DNA of 20,353 nucleotides from CAYVZU01 sp964455935 (lineage in GTDB: Bacteria; Fibrobacterota; CAYVZU01). The position numbers and the translations under genes were made by a program. Shown here piece after piece: positions 1 to 7,536 of the stretch (position 1 is the stretch's first letter; every line of letters begins with the position of its first letter). The stretch lies in contig CAYVZU010000067.1 in the NCBI GenBank assembly GCA_964455935.1, positions 1-20,353 on the forward strand. Direction: 5' to 3'. The notes beneath the pieces were generated by a model. That model made no database searches. It was not told the origin of the DNA and worked only from the letters and a program-made list of their open reading frames with translations.

Positions 1-1128
1 CTTCTCACCTCGCTGAAGCCGCTTTTTTACAACGAAATTCCTGCGCACGCGCGCAAAACCCCGCGTCTGTATGTCAGCGACAATCCCGATCCCGATTTTG
101 TGATGGACATGCTCAAGATCCTGGATCCGGCCAGGACGGTTTTTAATGTCGTCACCAAGTCCGGTACCACGGCGGAAACAATGGCCGTCTATCTGGTCGT
201 GCGGGATCTGTTCAACCGCAAGGTGGGCCGCGCCCAGGCCGGCAAGCACATCGTCTTCACGACCGATCCAAAAAAAGGCGTACTTCGCGAGATGGCCAAC
301 ACCGAAGGAATTCAGACGTTCGAGGTTCCCGAGGGAGTCGGCGGACGCTTCTCGGTCCTTACACCGGTAAGCCTGCTGCCCGCGGCGGTTTGCGGGATTG
401 ATATCGAGGAACTGCTGGCCGGGGCCGAATATATGGAAGGGATTTGCCGAAATCCCGATTGTCGGCGCAATCCCGCCCTGATGAATGCCCTACTTCACTA
501 CTTGCACGACAGGGATCAGGGCCACAACATCCATGTCATGATGCCCTACAGCAATCACCTCAAGGACATAGCGGACTGGCACCGGCAGCTTTGGGCCGAG
601 AGCTTGGGCAAGAAGCATTCCCTTGATGCAAAAATTGTCCATACGGGACCCACGCCGGTGAAGGCGCTTGGAACGACCGATCAGCACAGTCAGGTCCAGC
701 TTTACATGGAAGGTCCTGCCGATAAAGTGGTCACATTTATCGGGACGGGCCGGTTCCAAAATGCCTGCCGGATTCCCAACCTGTATGCACGGTCGGACGA
801 GTTGAGCTACCTGGGCGGAAAGGACATGTCCGAGCTGATTGGAAGCGAGCTTCTGGCCACCGAATACGCTCTCAAGAGCGAAGGCCGGCCCAGCTGCAAG
901 ATTGTGCTCCCCGAGATCCGACCCTTCACAATCGGGCAGGTTCTGTTCATGTTGGAACTGCAAACCGTTATTGCGGGTGAGCTCTACAGAATCAATCCCC
1001 TCGATCAGCCGGGCGTTGAGGCGGGTAAGATCGCGACCTATGCCTTGATGGGCAAAAAAAAGTTCGAGACGGACCGTATCCGGCTTTTGAAAGGAATGAA
1101 GAAGCTTTCCAAATACGTGATTGGATGA
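1..1128 (+). CDS. pgi: Glucose-6-phosphate isomerase, 5'-truncated by the window edge
   Basis: Interconverts glucose-6-phosphate and fructose-6-phosphate in the cytoplasm. The frame is open from base 1, so the first visible Met (base 100) is internal and the N-terminus lies outside the window. About 375 residues are visible. The first SIS sugar-isomerase motif is seen in VVTKSGTTAET. The PGI active-site segments follow: the Glu of RQLWAESLGK, the His of TDQHSQVQLY, and the C-terminal signature LDQPGVEAGK with the catalytic Lys. The family is usually 450-550 residues, so roughly 100-170 residues are missing. The TGA stop overlaps the ATG of the next gene (ATGA), which suggests translational coupling. 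The identification is firm; only the 5' end is unknown. Confidence 0.96.
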   Translation, partial: LLTSLKPLFYNEIPAHARKTPRLYVSDNPDPDFVMDMLKILDPARTVFNVVTKSGTTAETMAVYLVVRDLFNRKVGRAQAGKHIVFTTDPKKGVLREMANTEGIQTFEVPEGVGGRFSVLTPVSLLPAAVCGIDIEELLAGAEYMEGICRNPDCRRNPALMNALLHYLHDRDQGHNIHVMMPYSNHLKDIADWHRQLWAESLGKKHSLDAKIVHTGPTPVKALGTTDQHSQVQLYMEGPADKVVTFIGTGRFQNACRIPNLYARSDELSYLGGKDMSELIGSELLATEYALKSEGRPSCKIVLPEIRPFTIGQVLFMLELQTVIAGELYRINPLDQPGVEAGKIATYALMGKKKFETDRIRLLKGMKKLSKYVIG

Positions 1129-1520
1129 GCTTCCTATCCAAAACCGGACAGCAGCGCAACGCGCAGGCCGTGTTTCTTCGCGATGGTTCTCCGGTCGCGC
1201 GCTTTGGTTGTTGGCGCACCCGGAATTTCCAAGAGCGCTTTTGCGGGCTTCTGGGCCTTCGAAGGCTGGAACCCTCCCGTGGTATTCTGATTATCCCCTG
1301 CGGCGCCGTCCATACCTGGTTTATGCGCTTTCCCATCGATTGCGTGTTTCTTGACAGGAAGAACAGGGTCCTTAAGGTCGTTGCCGGCTTAAGGCCCTGG
1401 AAATGGGCCGTCTGCGCCAAAGCAGCGGCAGTATTCGAGACCGCCGCCGGGCAGGCGCTCGGCATTAGGCCGGGTGATTATCTGGAGGAAATCGTTGACC
1501 CAAATACGCCAAAAGAATAA
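1125..1520 (+). CDS. DUF192 family protein (COG1430-like)
   Basis: A 131-residue protein of the DUF192 family. Family features seen are the HTWFMRFPIDCVFLD block near residues 62-78, a following VLKVVAGLRPWK strand, and the GQALGIRPGDYLE end. Biochemical function of the family is not established. Many members carry an export signal, but this one has no signal peptide or membrane segment and looks cytoplasmic. The start ATG overlaps the pgi stop, and no separate Shine-Dalgarno site is needed if translation is coupled. The co-location with pgi may be operonic only and does not define a role. Confidence 0.85.
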   Translation: MSFLSKTGQQRNAQAVFLRDGSPVARFGCWRTRNFQERFCGLLGLRRLEPSRGILIIPCGAVHTWFMRFPIDCVFLDRKNRVLKVVAGLRPWKWAVCAKAAAVFETAAGQALGIRPGDYLEEIVDPNTPKE

Positions 1521-1578
1521 TATTGATTTATTAGTTCTTATAGAGGCCTGGCAGGTTTTGCGCCCATGGCCCGGATGC

Positions 1579-1584
1579 AAGGAG
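1579..1584 (+). promoter_or_regulatory. Ribosome binding site supporting a TTG start
   Basis: The bases AAGGAG lie 7 nt before a TTG codon at 1592. No ATG or GTG in the same frame lies at suitable spacing, so this site decides the start of the PAP2 gene. Confidence 0.6.
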
Positions 1585-1591
1585 ATCGTTT

Positions 1592-2164
1592 TTGGAGTTT
1601 CTCGTTCAAGGCTTAATTCGCATTGATCTGGAATTCTTCCTTCTAATAAATCGCAGGCTCAGCTCGGTTCTCCTTGATCCCTTGATGAAGTTTCTGAGCT
1701 ATCCGCCCCGCGTTTTCTGGGTTCCTTCGCTTTGCATAGCCGGAGTGATGCTTCTGACCCTGGCAGGGAGCCGCGGTCGCACCGCGGTGATCCTGACCAG
1801 CCTTGCCTTGTGTCTTTCCGATCCGATTTCCTACAGAATCTTGAAACCAGCCATTGACCGCAGGCGCCCCAGCAATCCGGATTATCTTGTTTCCGGCGGC
1901 CGGTTCATCGACGGATACAACCTGTCGCGCTCCTATCCTTCCAATCACGCGGCCAACACATCGGCGGCCGCTCGCATCCTGTCGATCTTGTATCCGCAGG
2001 CAGGCCTGCTTGCTCTGGCGGCATGCCTGGCCGTCGGGGGTTCGCGCGTTTACCTGGGACAGCATTACCCCTTGGATGTTCTTGGCGGACTCCTGCTGGG
2101 GCTGTTTCTGGCGGAAGCCTTAAGCCTCGCGCACCGCAGAATTCGCAGGGGAACCGGTTTATGA
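1592..2164 (+). CDS. PAP2-superfamily membrane phosphatase
   Basis: A 190-residue integral membrane acid phosphatase of the PAP2 family. All three signature motifs are in order: KPAIDRRRP (residues 85-93), the PSNH variant of PSGH (116-119), and SRVYLGQHYPLD (151-162) with the catalytic His and Asp. Hydrophobic stretches near residues 43-60, 66-80, 137-150 and 163-178 fit a multi-pass protein with the active site facing the periplasm. Family members dephosphorylate undecaprenyl pyrophosphate, phosphatidylglycerol phosphate or lipid A; the substrate cannot be told here. The start is TTG behind AAGGAG. The stop overlaps the ATG of the M23 peptidase gene, so a cell-envelope pairing is plausible. 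Confidence 0.88.
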   Translation: MEFLVQGLIRIDLEFFLLINRRLSSVLLDPLMKFLSYPPRVFWVPSLCIAGVMLLTLAGSRGRTAVILTSLALCLSDPISYRILKPAIDRRRPSNPDYLVSGGRFIDGYNLSRSYPSNHAANTSAAARILSILYPQAGLLALAACLAVGGSRVYLGQHYPLDVLGGLLLGLFLAEALSLAHRRIRRGTGL

Positions 2165-3036
2165 AGATGCTGCAGCCGCTTGTCCTGCTTGTTCCCGGCA
2201 AAAAGGGGATCCGGCGTTTCGAACTCACGGTTCCGTCCCTTTTCCTGTCCGGAATGACTGCATTGGTTTTGGCGGCCTGCATTCTGTGCGGGAATTACTG
2301 CTTCGCGCAAGCCGCGTACTGGACAGCCCGGGGATGGTATGCGGGCCGCGAGAACCGTGTGGCGTCCCGCTATTTGTCCTACCTCGACCGGGAGGTGCGG
2401 CGCATCGATGGACTGCTGCAACGCGTATTCCAGTCCAACGACATTGTCCGGTCACTCTATGATCTCGAGCCCATCAGCCCGGAAGCCCGGCGGGTGGGTA
2501 TTGGCGGCGCCAATCTCTCGAACGCGGCCAATTCCGATCTGCTGCGCATCGAACGCCAAATCGCCTTCGAACAGTGGAACCTCAAGCGCACGCGCACAGG
2601 CATCTTCGAAAAAATGAATGCGTTCGGCCGCTTGCCGCTGATTACGCCCACGGCCGGTCGCATTACCTCGCGTTTTGGAGTCCGCGTTCATCCGGTTCTG
2701 GAGAGCACGGATTTTCATCAGGGCCTTGATATCGCAAATCGCGGCGGGACACAGGTGCTGGCCCCGGCCAAAGGAAGGATTGCCGATATCGGGTACGACC
2801 CGGTTTCCGGCCGCTATATCCGCATCAATCACGGCAATGGATTCGAAACATGGTATGCCCATCTGCAAAAAGTCCTGGTCGTCGGCGGACAGGCGGTGAG
2901 CCGTCATCAGGCAATTGGTACAATCGGCCGCACCGGCCGGGCCACGGGCGATCACCTGCATTATGAAATCCACTACGGTGGACAAGCCAAAGACCCCGAA
3001 ACCTATATCCTGCCCGAAAAGTACGTCGTCGACTAA
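2161..3036 (+). CDS. Membrane-anchored M23 family metallopeptidase (LytM-like)
   Basis: A 291-residue peptidoglycan endopeptidase-like protein. I chose the ATG at 2161 because it overlaps the PAP2 stop as ATGA and gives a short cytoplasmic tail (rich in Lys/Arg, residues 14-19) followed by one membrane segment at about 25-47. A helical, probably coiled-coil linker spans about 60-150. The M23 domain covers about 163-280: the zinc ligands are H186 and D190 in HQGLD and the second His of HLH (265-267), and H234 lies in the YAHL motif. All catalytic residues are present, so it is predicted to be active rather than a degenerate LytM activator. Likely substrate is peptidoglycan cross-bridges in the periplasm. 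Confidence 0.92.
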   Translation: MKMLQPLVLLVPGKKGIRRFELTVPSLFLSGMTALVLAACILCGNYCFAQAAYWTARGWYAGRENRVASRYLSYLDREVRRIDGLLQRVFQSNDIVRSLYDLEPISPEARRVGIGGANLSNAANSDLLRIERQIAFEQWNLKRTRTGIFEKMNAFGRLPLITPTAGRITSRFGVRVHPVLESTDFHQGLDIANRGGTQVLAPAKGRIADIGYDPVSGRYIRINHGNGFETWYAHLQKVLVVGGQAVSRHQAIGTIGRTGRATGDHLHYEIHYGGQAKDPETYILPEKYVVD

Positions 3037-3063
3037 ACACCCTCGACTTTAAGTCGAGAGTGT
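3037..3063 (+). terminator. Hairpin after the M23 gene, possible terminator
   Basis: An imperfect inverted repeat begins one base after the M23 stop. The stem is ACAC plus CTCGAC pairing with GTCGAG plus GTGT, with one C/A mismatch and a 5-nt loop. No T-run follows, so it may be a weak or Rho-assisted terminator or just a palindromic repeat. The motif AAGTCGA recurs a few bases downstream. Confidence 0.45.
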
Positions 3064-3133
3064 TCAAGAAGGTCGGCTGGAAGTCGACTTTCACAATTCA
3101 TGTTGCTTCTTCTGACACTCTGTCCAAAGCCGT

Positions 3134-3208
3134 TGTCATTTCGACGAGTCCGCGAGGAGAAATCCTTTCCCCGGAAAGATTTCTCGCCCTTCGGGCTTCG
3201 AAATGACA
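3134..3208. repeat. 75-bp nested palindromic repeat
   Basis: The outer arms TGTCATTTCGA and TCGAAATGACA are a perfect 11-bp inverted repeat. Inside, GAGAAATC-C-TTTCC and GGAAAGATTTCTC pair around a 2-nt loop with one bulged C, followed by a small CGCCC/GGGCT-type stem. It contains no credible ORF. This layout is that of a REP or MITE-like dispersed palindrome. No second copy is seen in this window. Confidence 0.7.
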
Positions 3209-3264
3209 GACTTCGCCCAAAGGCGAGGGGTTTCCACCATCCCCAGAGCGGATACTGAGTCTGC

Positions 3265-3440
3265 TTAAACCTAAATACCGCAGCTGAACCGTGGATAAAG
3301 AGTGGTAAGATCTTGCCCCAGATCGGCTTGAAGAAAACGCAGGCATATCACCCAATAGATATGGCGAGGCTTTCTGAAAGCCGAGATGGGGTAAGAGGTT
3401 GCCGCTATTCGCCGCGGGCAACTGCGGTATTTAGGTTAAA
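3265..3440. repeat. 176-bp long imperfect inverted-repeat element
   Basis: The ends are AACCTAAATACCGCAG on the left (3268-3283) and its reverse complement on the right (3420-3435). Complementarity continues inward through most of the element, with blocks such as CCCCAGATCGGCTT (near 3314-3327) against AAGCCGAGATGGGG (near 3378-3391). Several arm differences are C-to-T changes that keep G-U pairing in RNA. The right end runs into the stop codon of the Omp85 gene (3436-3438). A 31-bp copy of the left end occurs at 9136-9166 with one mismatch. It fits a MITE-like element or a transcribed long hairpin. Confidence 0.7.
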
Positions 3441-4722
3441 AGGAAATATCCAGGTAGGAATGAATGTGAATTTCGCCGTCGCGGTTCCAGGCGAAATCCA
3501 GGACCGCCGAACGCCGAAGCGGCGGGACCCAACCGCGCAATCCAATCCCGGCCGCATAGGCCCATTTTGAATGGAACGGGCTTTCTCCGTAATCCCAGTA
3601 CAGGCCCGCATCGGTGAAACCCGCGACCTCAAGAATACCGTAGAGCCGATTCATGGTCGGCACAAAATAATCGATGTACGAAAAAGCGATGCGGGGAGTT
3701 GTCCAGACCGCTAATCGGTACTCGCCCGTGAAAACAGCGGAGTTGTCGCCACGCAACGCGCCCGGCGAATAACCCCGAACGCTGCCATTGCCTCCTCCGT
3801 AGAGCCGCTTGATATAAGGCGGCCGTCGAAAGCGCTGGGTTGTTTCTGATAAAACCACCACATAATGATCCAAGAACGGAAGCGGCCGGTAGGATTTCCA
3901 ATTCAGGTGCGCCTGGGGAAAATTGAGATCGCCTACCCGCAGGCCGAATAGATCGACGCCGGTTGACAAATGCATCCCGCGGACCGGGCGAAAATTGTTA
4001 TCGCGGCTGTCGAAGATGATCCCCATGCCGACCCGGGGAAAAATGAACTCCCGGATCATGCCCAGGCTGTCGGTTCGAAGATCGTGGACTGAACCACGGG
4101 TGTAGGCGCTCCACGCGCTGTGAAGAAACCGGCCGGCGCCCAGGTCGGCCAACATTTCACGGGCATCATAGGATTCATACGGATGCGGCCAGACCGCGGC
4201 CTGCAACTGGCACCAGAGGTAACCGGGGTTGATTCGCGGATCGTAGGGTTGTTGCCAAAGCAGGGAGAACGACTTGCGATCCCACAGCTCACCGCCGATG
4301 CAGAAGGTTTCGCGCCGGCCTCGAAAATTACTGAAATCGAACCGCATCGACAACGAATACCAGATTTCCTCCCGGTTGTACTTTCGCTCATAGCGATGCG
4401 GGCTTATTACCGGAAGCAAATTAAGCCCCTCCTCCACAATTACCAGAAGCACATTGCCCGAGGGGGTCTCCTGCGCCAACACCTCGGCCGAGCGGAAGAT
4501 CCCCAGCCGATCAAGACGCGCCCGGGCCGAGTCGATTTCGCTTCGATGAATGCACCGATTGGTTTCGACGCCCAGGGCGGTGCGAATAATGGGTTCCCGC
4601 GTGCGCGAGTTTCCGACAATGCGGATGCTATGGAGGATCAGGGAATCGGGAGCCAAGGGCTCTGATCGCGCAGTCCCAAACATGGCCAGGAATAAAAAGA
4701 CCACCGAGGCAAACATGCCCAT
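3436..4722 (-). CDS. Short Omp85-family outer membrane protein with one POTRA domain
   Basis: About 428 residues. Residues 1-20 form a signal peptide (MGMFASVVFLFLAMFGTARS). Residues ~29-98 form one POTRA domain (HSIRIVGNSRTREPIIRTAL ... VLLVIVEEG). The rest is a bacterial surface antigen (Omp85) beta-barrel with the loop-6 signature SVRGY and a terminal Phe (YLDISF). BamA has five POTRA domains and TamA three, so this is neither in the strict sense; it may be a single-POTRA TamA-like insertase or another Omp85 subtype. The frame stays open upstream through the RNase P RNA gene, but the ATG at 4722 is chosen because it gives the signal peptide and avoids that RNA; no strong Shine-Dalgarno is seen. 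It lies 43 nt after rnpB on the same strand. Confidence 0.85.
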   Translation of the reverse strand: MGMFASVVFLFLAMFGTARSEPLAPDSLILHSIRIVGNSRTREPIIRTALGVETNRCIHRSEIDSARARLDRLGIFRSAEVLAQETPSGNVLLVIVEEGLNLLPVISPHRYERKYNREEIWYSLSMRFDFSNFRGRRETFCIGGELWDRKSFSLLWQQPYDPRINPGYLWCQLQAAVWPHPYESYDAREMLADLGAGRFLHSAWSAYTRGSVHDLRTDSLGMIREFIFPRVGMGIIFDSRDNNFRPVRGMHLSTGVDLFGLRVGDLNFPQAHLNWKSYRPLPFLDHYVVVLSETTQRFRRPPYIKRLYGGGNGSVRGYSPGALRGDNSAVFTGEYRLAVWTTPRIAFSYIDYFVPTMNRLYGILEVAGFTDAGLYWDYGESPFHSKWAYAAGIGLRGWVPPLRRSAVLDFAWNRDGEIHIHSYLDISF

Positions 4723-4765
4723 TCGCGCCAGCGCGGGAAGCGCGGTCCCGAATGTAAAACAAGCG

Positions 4766-5164
4766 GGAAATGCCGGCCTGTAAGCCGAGTTCTGTCCTCT
4801 TCGCCTTGCGGCAAAGGGGATGGCCATTTCTCTTGTTCCGGCGTTGCCGCCGGAATCCAGCGGTCTACCCGAAGGGAAAACGAAGCGGACCGCTCCGCGC
4901 CACGCTAGGCGGGCTCCCTTCCTATTCGACCTTGCACCGGATGGGGTTTGCCGTGCCTTGCCGGTTACCCGGACAAGCGGTGGGCTCTTACCCCGCCGTT
5001 TCACCCTTGCCTCTCCACCCGCAAGGGGTGGAGATCGGCGGTTTGATTTCTGTGGCACTTTCCTTCCATTACTGGAACCCTGCGTTACGGGGCATCCTGT
5101 CCTGCGGTGCTCGGACTTTCCTCACCGGCCTTATGGCCGGCGCGGCCATCCGGCCGGCATTTCC
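4766..5164 (-). ncRNA. rnpB: RNase P RNA, bacterial class A
   Basis: The catalytic RNA of RNase P, which trims tRNA 5' leaders. On the minus strand the universally conserved 5' core GAGGAAAGTCCGAGCACCG, an AGTGCCACAGAAA segment, the GCAAGGGTGAAACGGCGGGG-type core, and the 3' core ACAGAACTCGGCTTACAG are all present in order. The termini form helix P1: GGAAATGCCGGCC against GGCCGGCATTTCC, 13 bp, which sets the ends. About 399 nt, normal for class A. A sigma70-like promoter sits just upstream. Confidence 0.95.
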
Positions 5165-5175
5165 TGATTAGAGGT

Positions 5176-5204
5176 AAAATATGAAAGCGATGGAGGTATG
5201 ACAA
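5176..5204 (-). promoter_or_regulatory. Sigma70-type promoter of rnpB
   Basis: On the minus strand, -35 TTGTCA (5199-5204) and -10 TATTTT (5176-5181) are separated by exactly 17 nt. The -10 box ends 11 nt before the predicted rnpB 5' end, which fits the expected start point. Confidence 0.7.
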
Positions 5205-5323
5205 GCACTTGCCGAGCGAAGGCCGTCGTGTTTTGATTGGCCGATGATTGGCATTGCCTTCCTCGCCCGCCAAAGCTCCGCTGCAGTTTGCTCTTGCACC
5301 TTTTGCGGCGCTACGATCCGCCG

Positions 5324-6787
5324 TTAGCCAAGCGACTTATAGTTCGGCGCTTCCTGCGTAATGGTCACTGTGTGAGGATGGCTCTCACGAACTCCGGCGC
5401 TTGTGATCTGAATGAATTCCGTCTTTTCCTTGAGCTCGGATATGGATTTGCATCCGCAATAGCCCATGCCCACACGCAACCCCCCAACCAATTGAAAAAG
5501 CACGCTGGCCACCGGCCCCTTGTATGGGACCCGACCTTCGATTCCTTCCGGCACCAGCTTGGATTCCTCCACGCCTTCCTGAAAATATCGGTCCTTGCTC
5601 CCCCGCTTCATCGAAGTCAGCGAACCCATACCGCGGTAGGATTTGAAGCTCCGGCCCTCGTAGAGGATCAATTCGCCCGGCGCTTCCTCGGTGCCGGCCA
5701 GCAGATTGCCGATCATGCAGCAATCCGCGCCGCAGGCAATGGCCTTGCAGAGATCCCCCGAAAACTTGAGGCCTCCATCCGCGATCAACGGGACCCCGGT
5801 CTCTTCGGCAGCCCGCCTGCAATCCAAGATGGCAGTCACCTGCGGCACGCCGGCGCCCGACACAACGCGCGTTGTACAAATGGAGCCGGGCCCCATGCCC
5901 ACTTTCACGCAATCCACGCCTGCTTTGGCCAGGTCCAGGAAGCCCCGGTAGGTAGCCACATTGCCGGCCACGACATCCAGTTCCGGATATTTCTGCTTCA
6001 CTTTTCGCACGGTGGCCAGGACTCCGGCCGAGTGACCGTGGGCCGTATCGATTGCGATAACGTCAACCTTGGCGCGCACCAATTCGGCCACACGCTCAAG
6101 CGTATCGCCTGCCACGCCCACGGCCGCGCCCACACGCAGATGGCCAAGGCGGTCCTTGCAGGCATTGGGGTATTGCGCGCGCATCAAAATATCCTTGACC
6201 GTGATCAGGCCAACGAGTTTACCCTTCCTGTCCACCACCGGCAGCTTCTCGATCCGGTGCTTGTGCAGGAGAATTTCGGCCTGCTCCATGGTGGTGCCTT
6301 CGGTCGCCGTCACAAGCTTGGATTTTGGGGTCATGATGCTGGCAATGGGCACATCCAGATCTTTTTGAAAACGCAGATCGCGGTTGGTGAGAATGCCAAC
6401 CAGTTTCCCGCCTTTCGTGATGGGCACACCCGAAATGTCTTTTTGCCGCATGAGATTGACGGCCTCGCGCACGCGCAGGTTGGGCGGAAGGCTGAACGGA
6501 TTGTCGATCACCACGCTTTCCGAACGTTTAACGATCCGAATTTGGTCGGCCTGGGCGCGGACGGGCAGATTCTTGTGAATGAAACCGATACCGCCCTCAC
6601 GGGCCACGGCGATTGCCAGGCGCGCCTCGGTTACGGTATCCATGGCCGCGCTGACCAGCGGAATATTCAACCGGATCGTGCGCGTAAGATACGTGTGCAG
6701 ATCCGTATCACGCGGCAGAATCGATGAAAAGGCCGGAACCAGAAGAATGTCGTCGAACGTCAGTCCTTGACGGCTAATTTTATCCAT
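5324..6787 (-). CDS. guaB: IMP dehydrogenase
   Basis: A 487-residue cytoplasmic enzyme that oxidises IMP to XMP with NAD+, the committed step of GMP synthesis. The TIM barrel begins at GLTFDDILLVP. A CBS-domain pair is inserted at about 95-205 (SGVPIT ... GILTNRDLRF, KLPVVD ... GLITVKDI). The catalytic loop GPGSICTTR carries Cys304. The IMP-binding LIADGG, the YRGMGS segment, and the flap Arg-Tyr of SKDRYFQ are all present. The length is typical. The ATG at 6787 is chosen over an upstream Met because it matches the family N-terminus and sits behind AGGAA; it overlaps the stop of the zinc-ribbon gene by 8 nt, so the two are likely co-transcribed. Confidence 0.97.
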   Translation of the reverse strand: MDKISRQGLTFDDILLVPAFSSILPRDTDLHTYLTRTIRLNIPLVSAAMDTVTEARLAIAVAREGGIGFIHKNLPVRAQADQIRIVKRSESVVIDNPFSLPPNLRVREAVNLMRQKDISGVPITKGGKLVGILTNRDLRFQKDLDVPIASIMTPKSKLVTATEGTTMEQAEILLHKHRIEKLPVVDRKGKLVGLITVKDILMRAQYPNACKDRLGHLRVGAAVGVAGDTLERVAELVRAKVDVIAIDTAHGHSAGVLATVRKVKQKYPELDVVAGNVATYRGFLDLAKAGVDCVKVGMGPGSICTTRVVSGAGVPQVTAILDCRRAAEETGVPLIADGGLKFSGDLCKAIACGADCCMIGNLLAGTEEAPGELILYEGRSFKSYRGMGSLTSMKRGSKDRYFQEGVEESKLVPEGIEGRVPYKGPVASVLFQLVGGLRVGMGYCGCKSISELKEKTEFIQITSAGVRESHPHTVTITQEAPNYKSLG

Positions 6788-7516
6788 TTTCCTGCTCCAC
6801 CCAGATAAGAATGGACCCGCAGCCATCGCAGGCGATCACTTCGTCGTTCCTGCGAACCTCATTGACCTGCTGCAGAGTCAGTGATTTAAAACAGAATGAG
6901 CAGCTCCGCCGGTCGGTTGTTACGGTCCCAATCACCTGCCGCGTCGGTCGTCCCTTCAGGATACGCTCAAACATCCGTAGAATGCGCTGTGGCAGTTGTT
7001 CGGCAAGTTCCTTGCGCTTTTGCCGGATTGCCTGTATCCGGGCATCGATTTCGGAAGTTTGACTCGCCAATTTTTCGATCTCGGGTGTATTCTTCGCCAA
7101 AACTTCCTGCTCGCTGGCCAATGCCGCGGTATCGTCGTTCTTGGCCTGCTCCTGCGCCTCCATCAGACCCAGGATCCGCTCCTCGGCCGTGCTGATGCGG
7201 TTTGTGTGTACCTGGATCTCCTCGTGAACGGCATCGTATTCCTTGTTGGTCGTAATGGTGTTAAGGCGTCCCTGGNNNNNNNNNNGCTCTTGGCCAAGAG
7301 TTCGCGCTCCATGACCATTTCCCCTTCAAGCTTCTTCTTTTCGGCTTCGAGAGTCGTTATTTTTCCTTGTGCCGTCTGCCGCCCCGACTGCACCCGGGCG
7401 ATCTCGTTTTGCAGGTCGCGCAACCGGGCCGGGAATTCGGTTTTGCCCTGTTCGCATTTGCGAATCTGATACTCAATCTCCTGCAACTCCAGCAACAGAC
7501 TCAAATCGTTTCGCAT
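6780..7516 (-). CDS. CdsZ/DUF164-type zinc-ribbon coiled-coil protein, interrupted by an assembly gap
   Basis: Two in-register halves of one gene flank the N run. The 5' half (77 codons from the ATG at 7516, behind AAGGAG) is a heptad-rich coiled coil. The 3' half contains the family hallmark RLNTITTNKEYDAVHEEI, more coiled coil, and a C-terminal C4 zinc ribbon: CSFC ... CDGC. The family (COG1579) has ~240 residues, which fits. The two halves are in different frames across the 10 Ns, so the true gap length must be 2 modulo 3 if the gene is intact. Function is not firmly known; members are proposed to act in RNA or translation-related processes and are often encoded beside nif3 and rnpB. Here guaB separates it from rnpB. 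Confidence 0.88.
7276..7285. other. 10-N assembly gap
   Basis: Ten consecutive Ns, a common scaffold placeholder of arbitrary length. It falls inside the coiled coil of the zinc-ribbon gene and creates an artificial frame change there. Confidence 0.95.
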
Positions 7517-7536
7517 GAATAGCTTCTCCTTCGTTT

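Noticed and set aside
4723..5058. Upstream extension of the Omp85 frame
   Set aside because: It runs through the RNase P RNA, is rich in Arg/Pro and lacks family similarity; the Met at 4722 gives a signal peptide.
4770..5171. Plus-strand open frames over the rnpB region
   Set aside because: They are shadows of the structured RNA gene on the minus strand.
5237..6727. Long plus-strand open frame of 496 codons
   Set aside because: It is antisense to guaB, has His/Ala-rich unnatural composition and no family motif; guaB on the other strand is certain.
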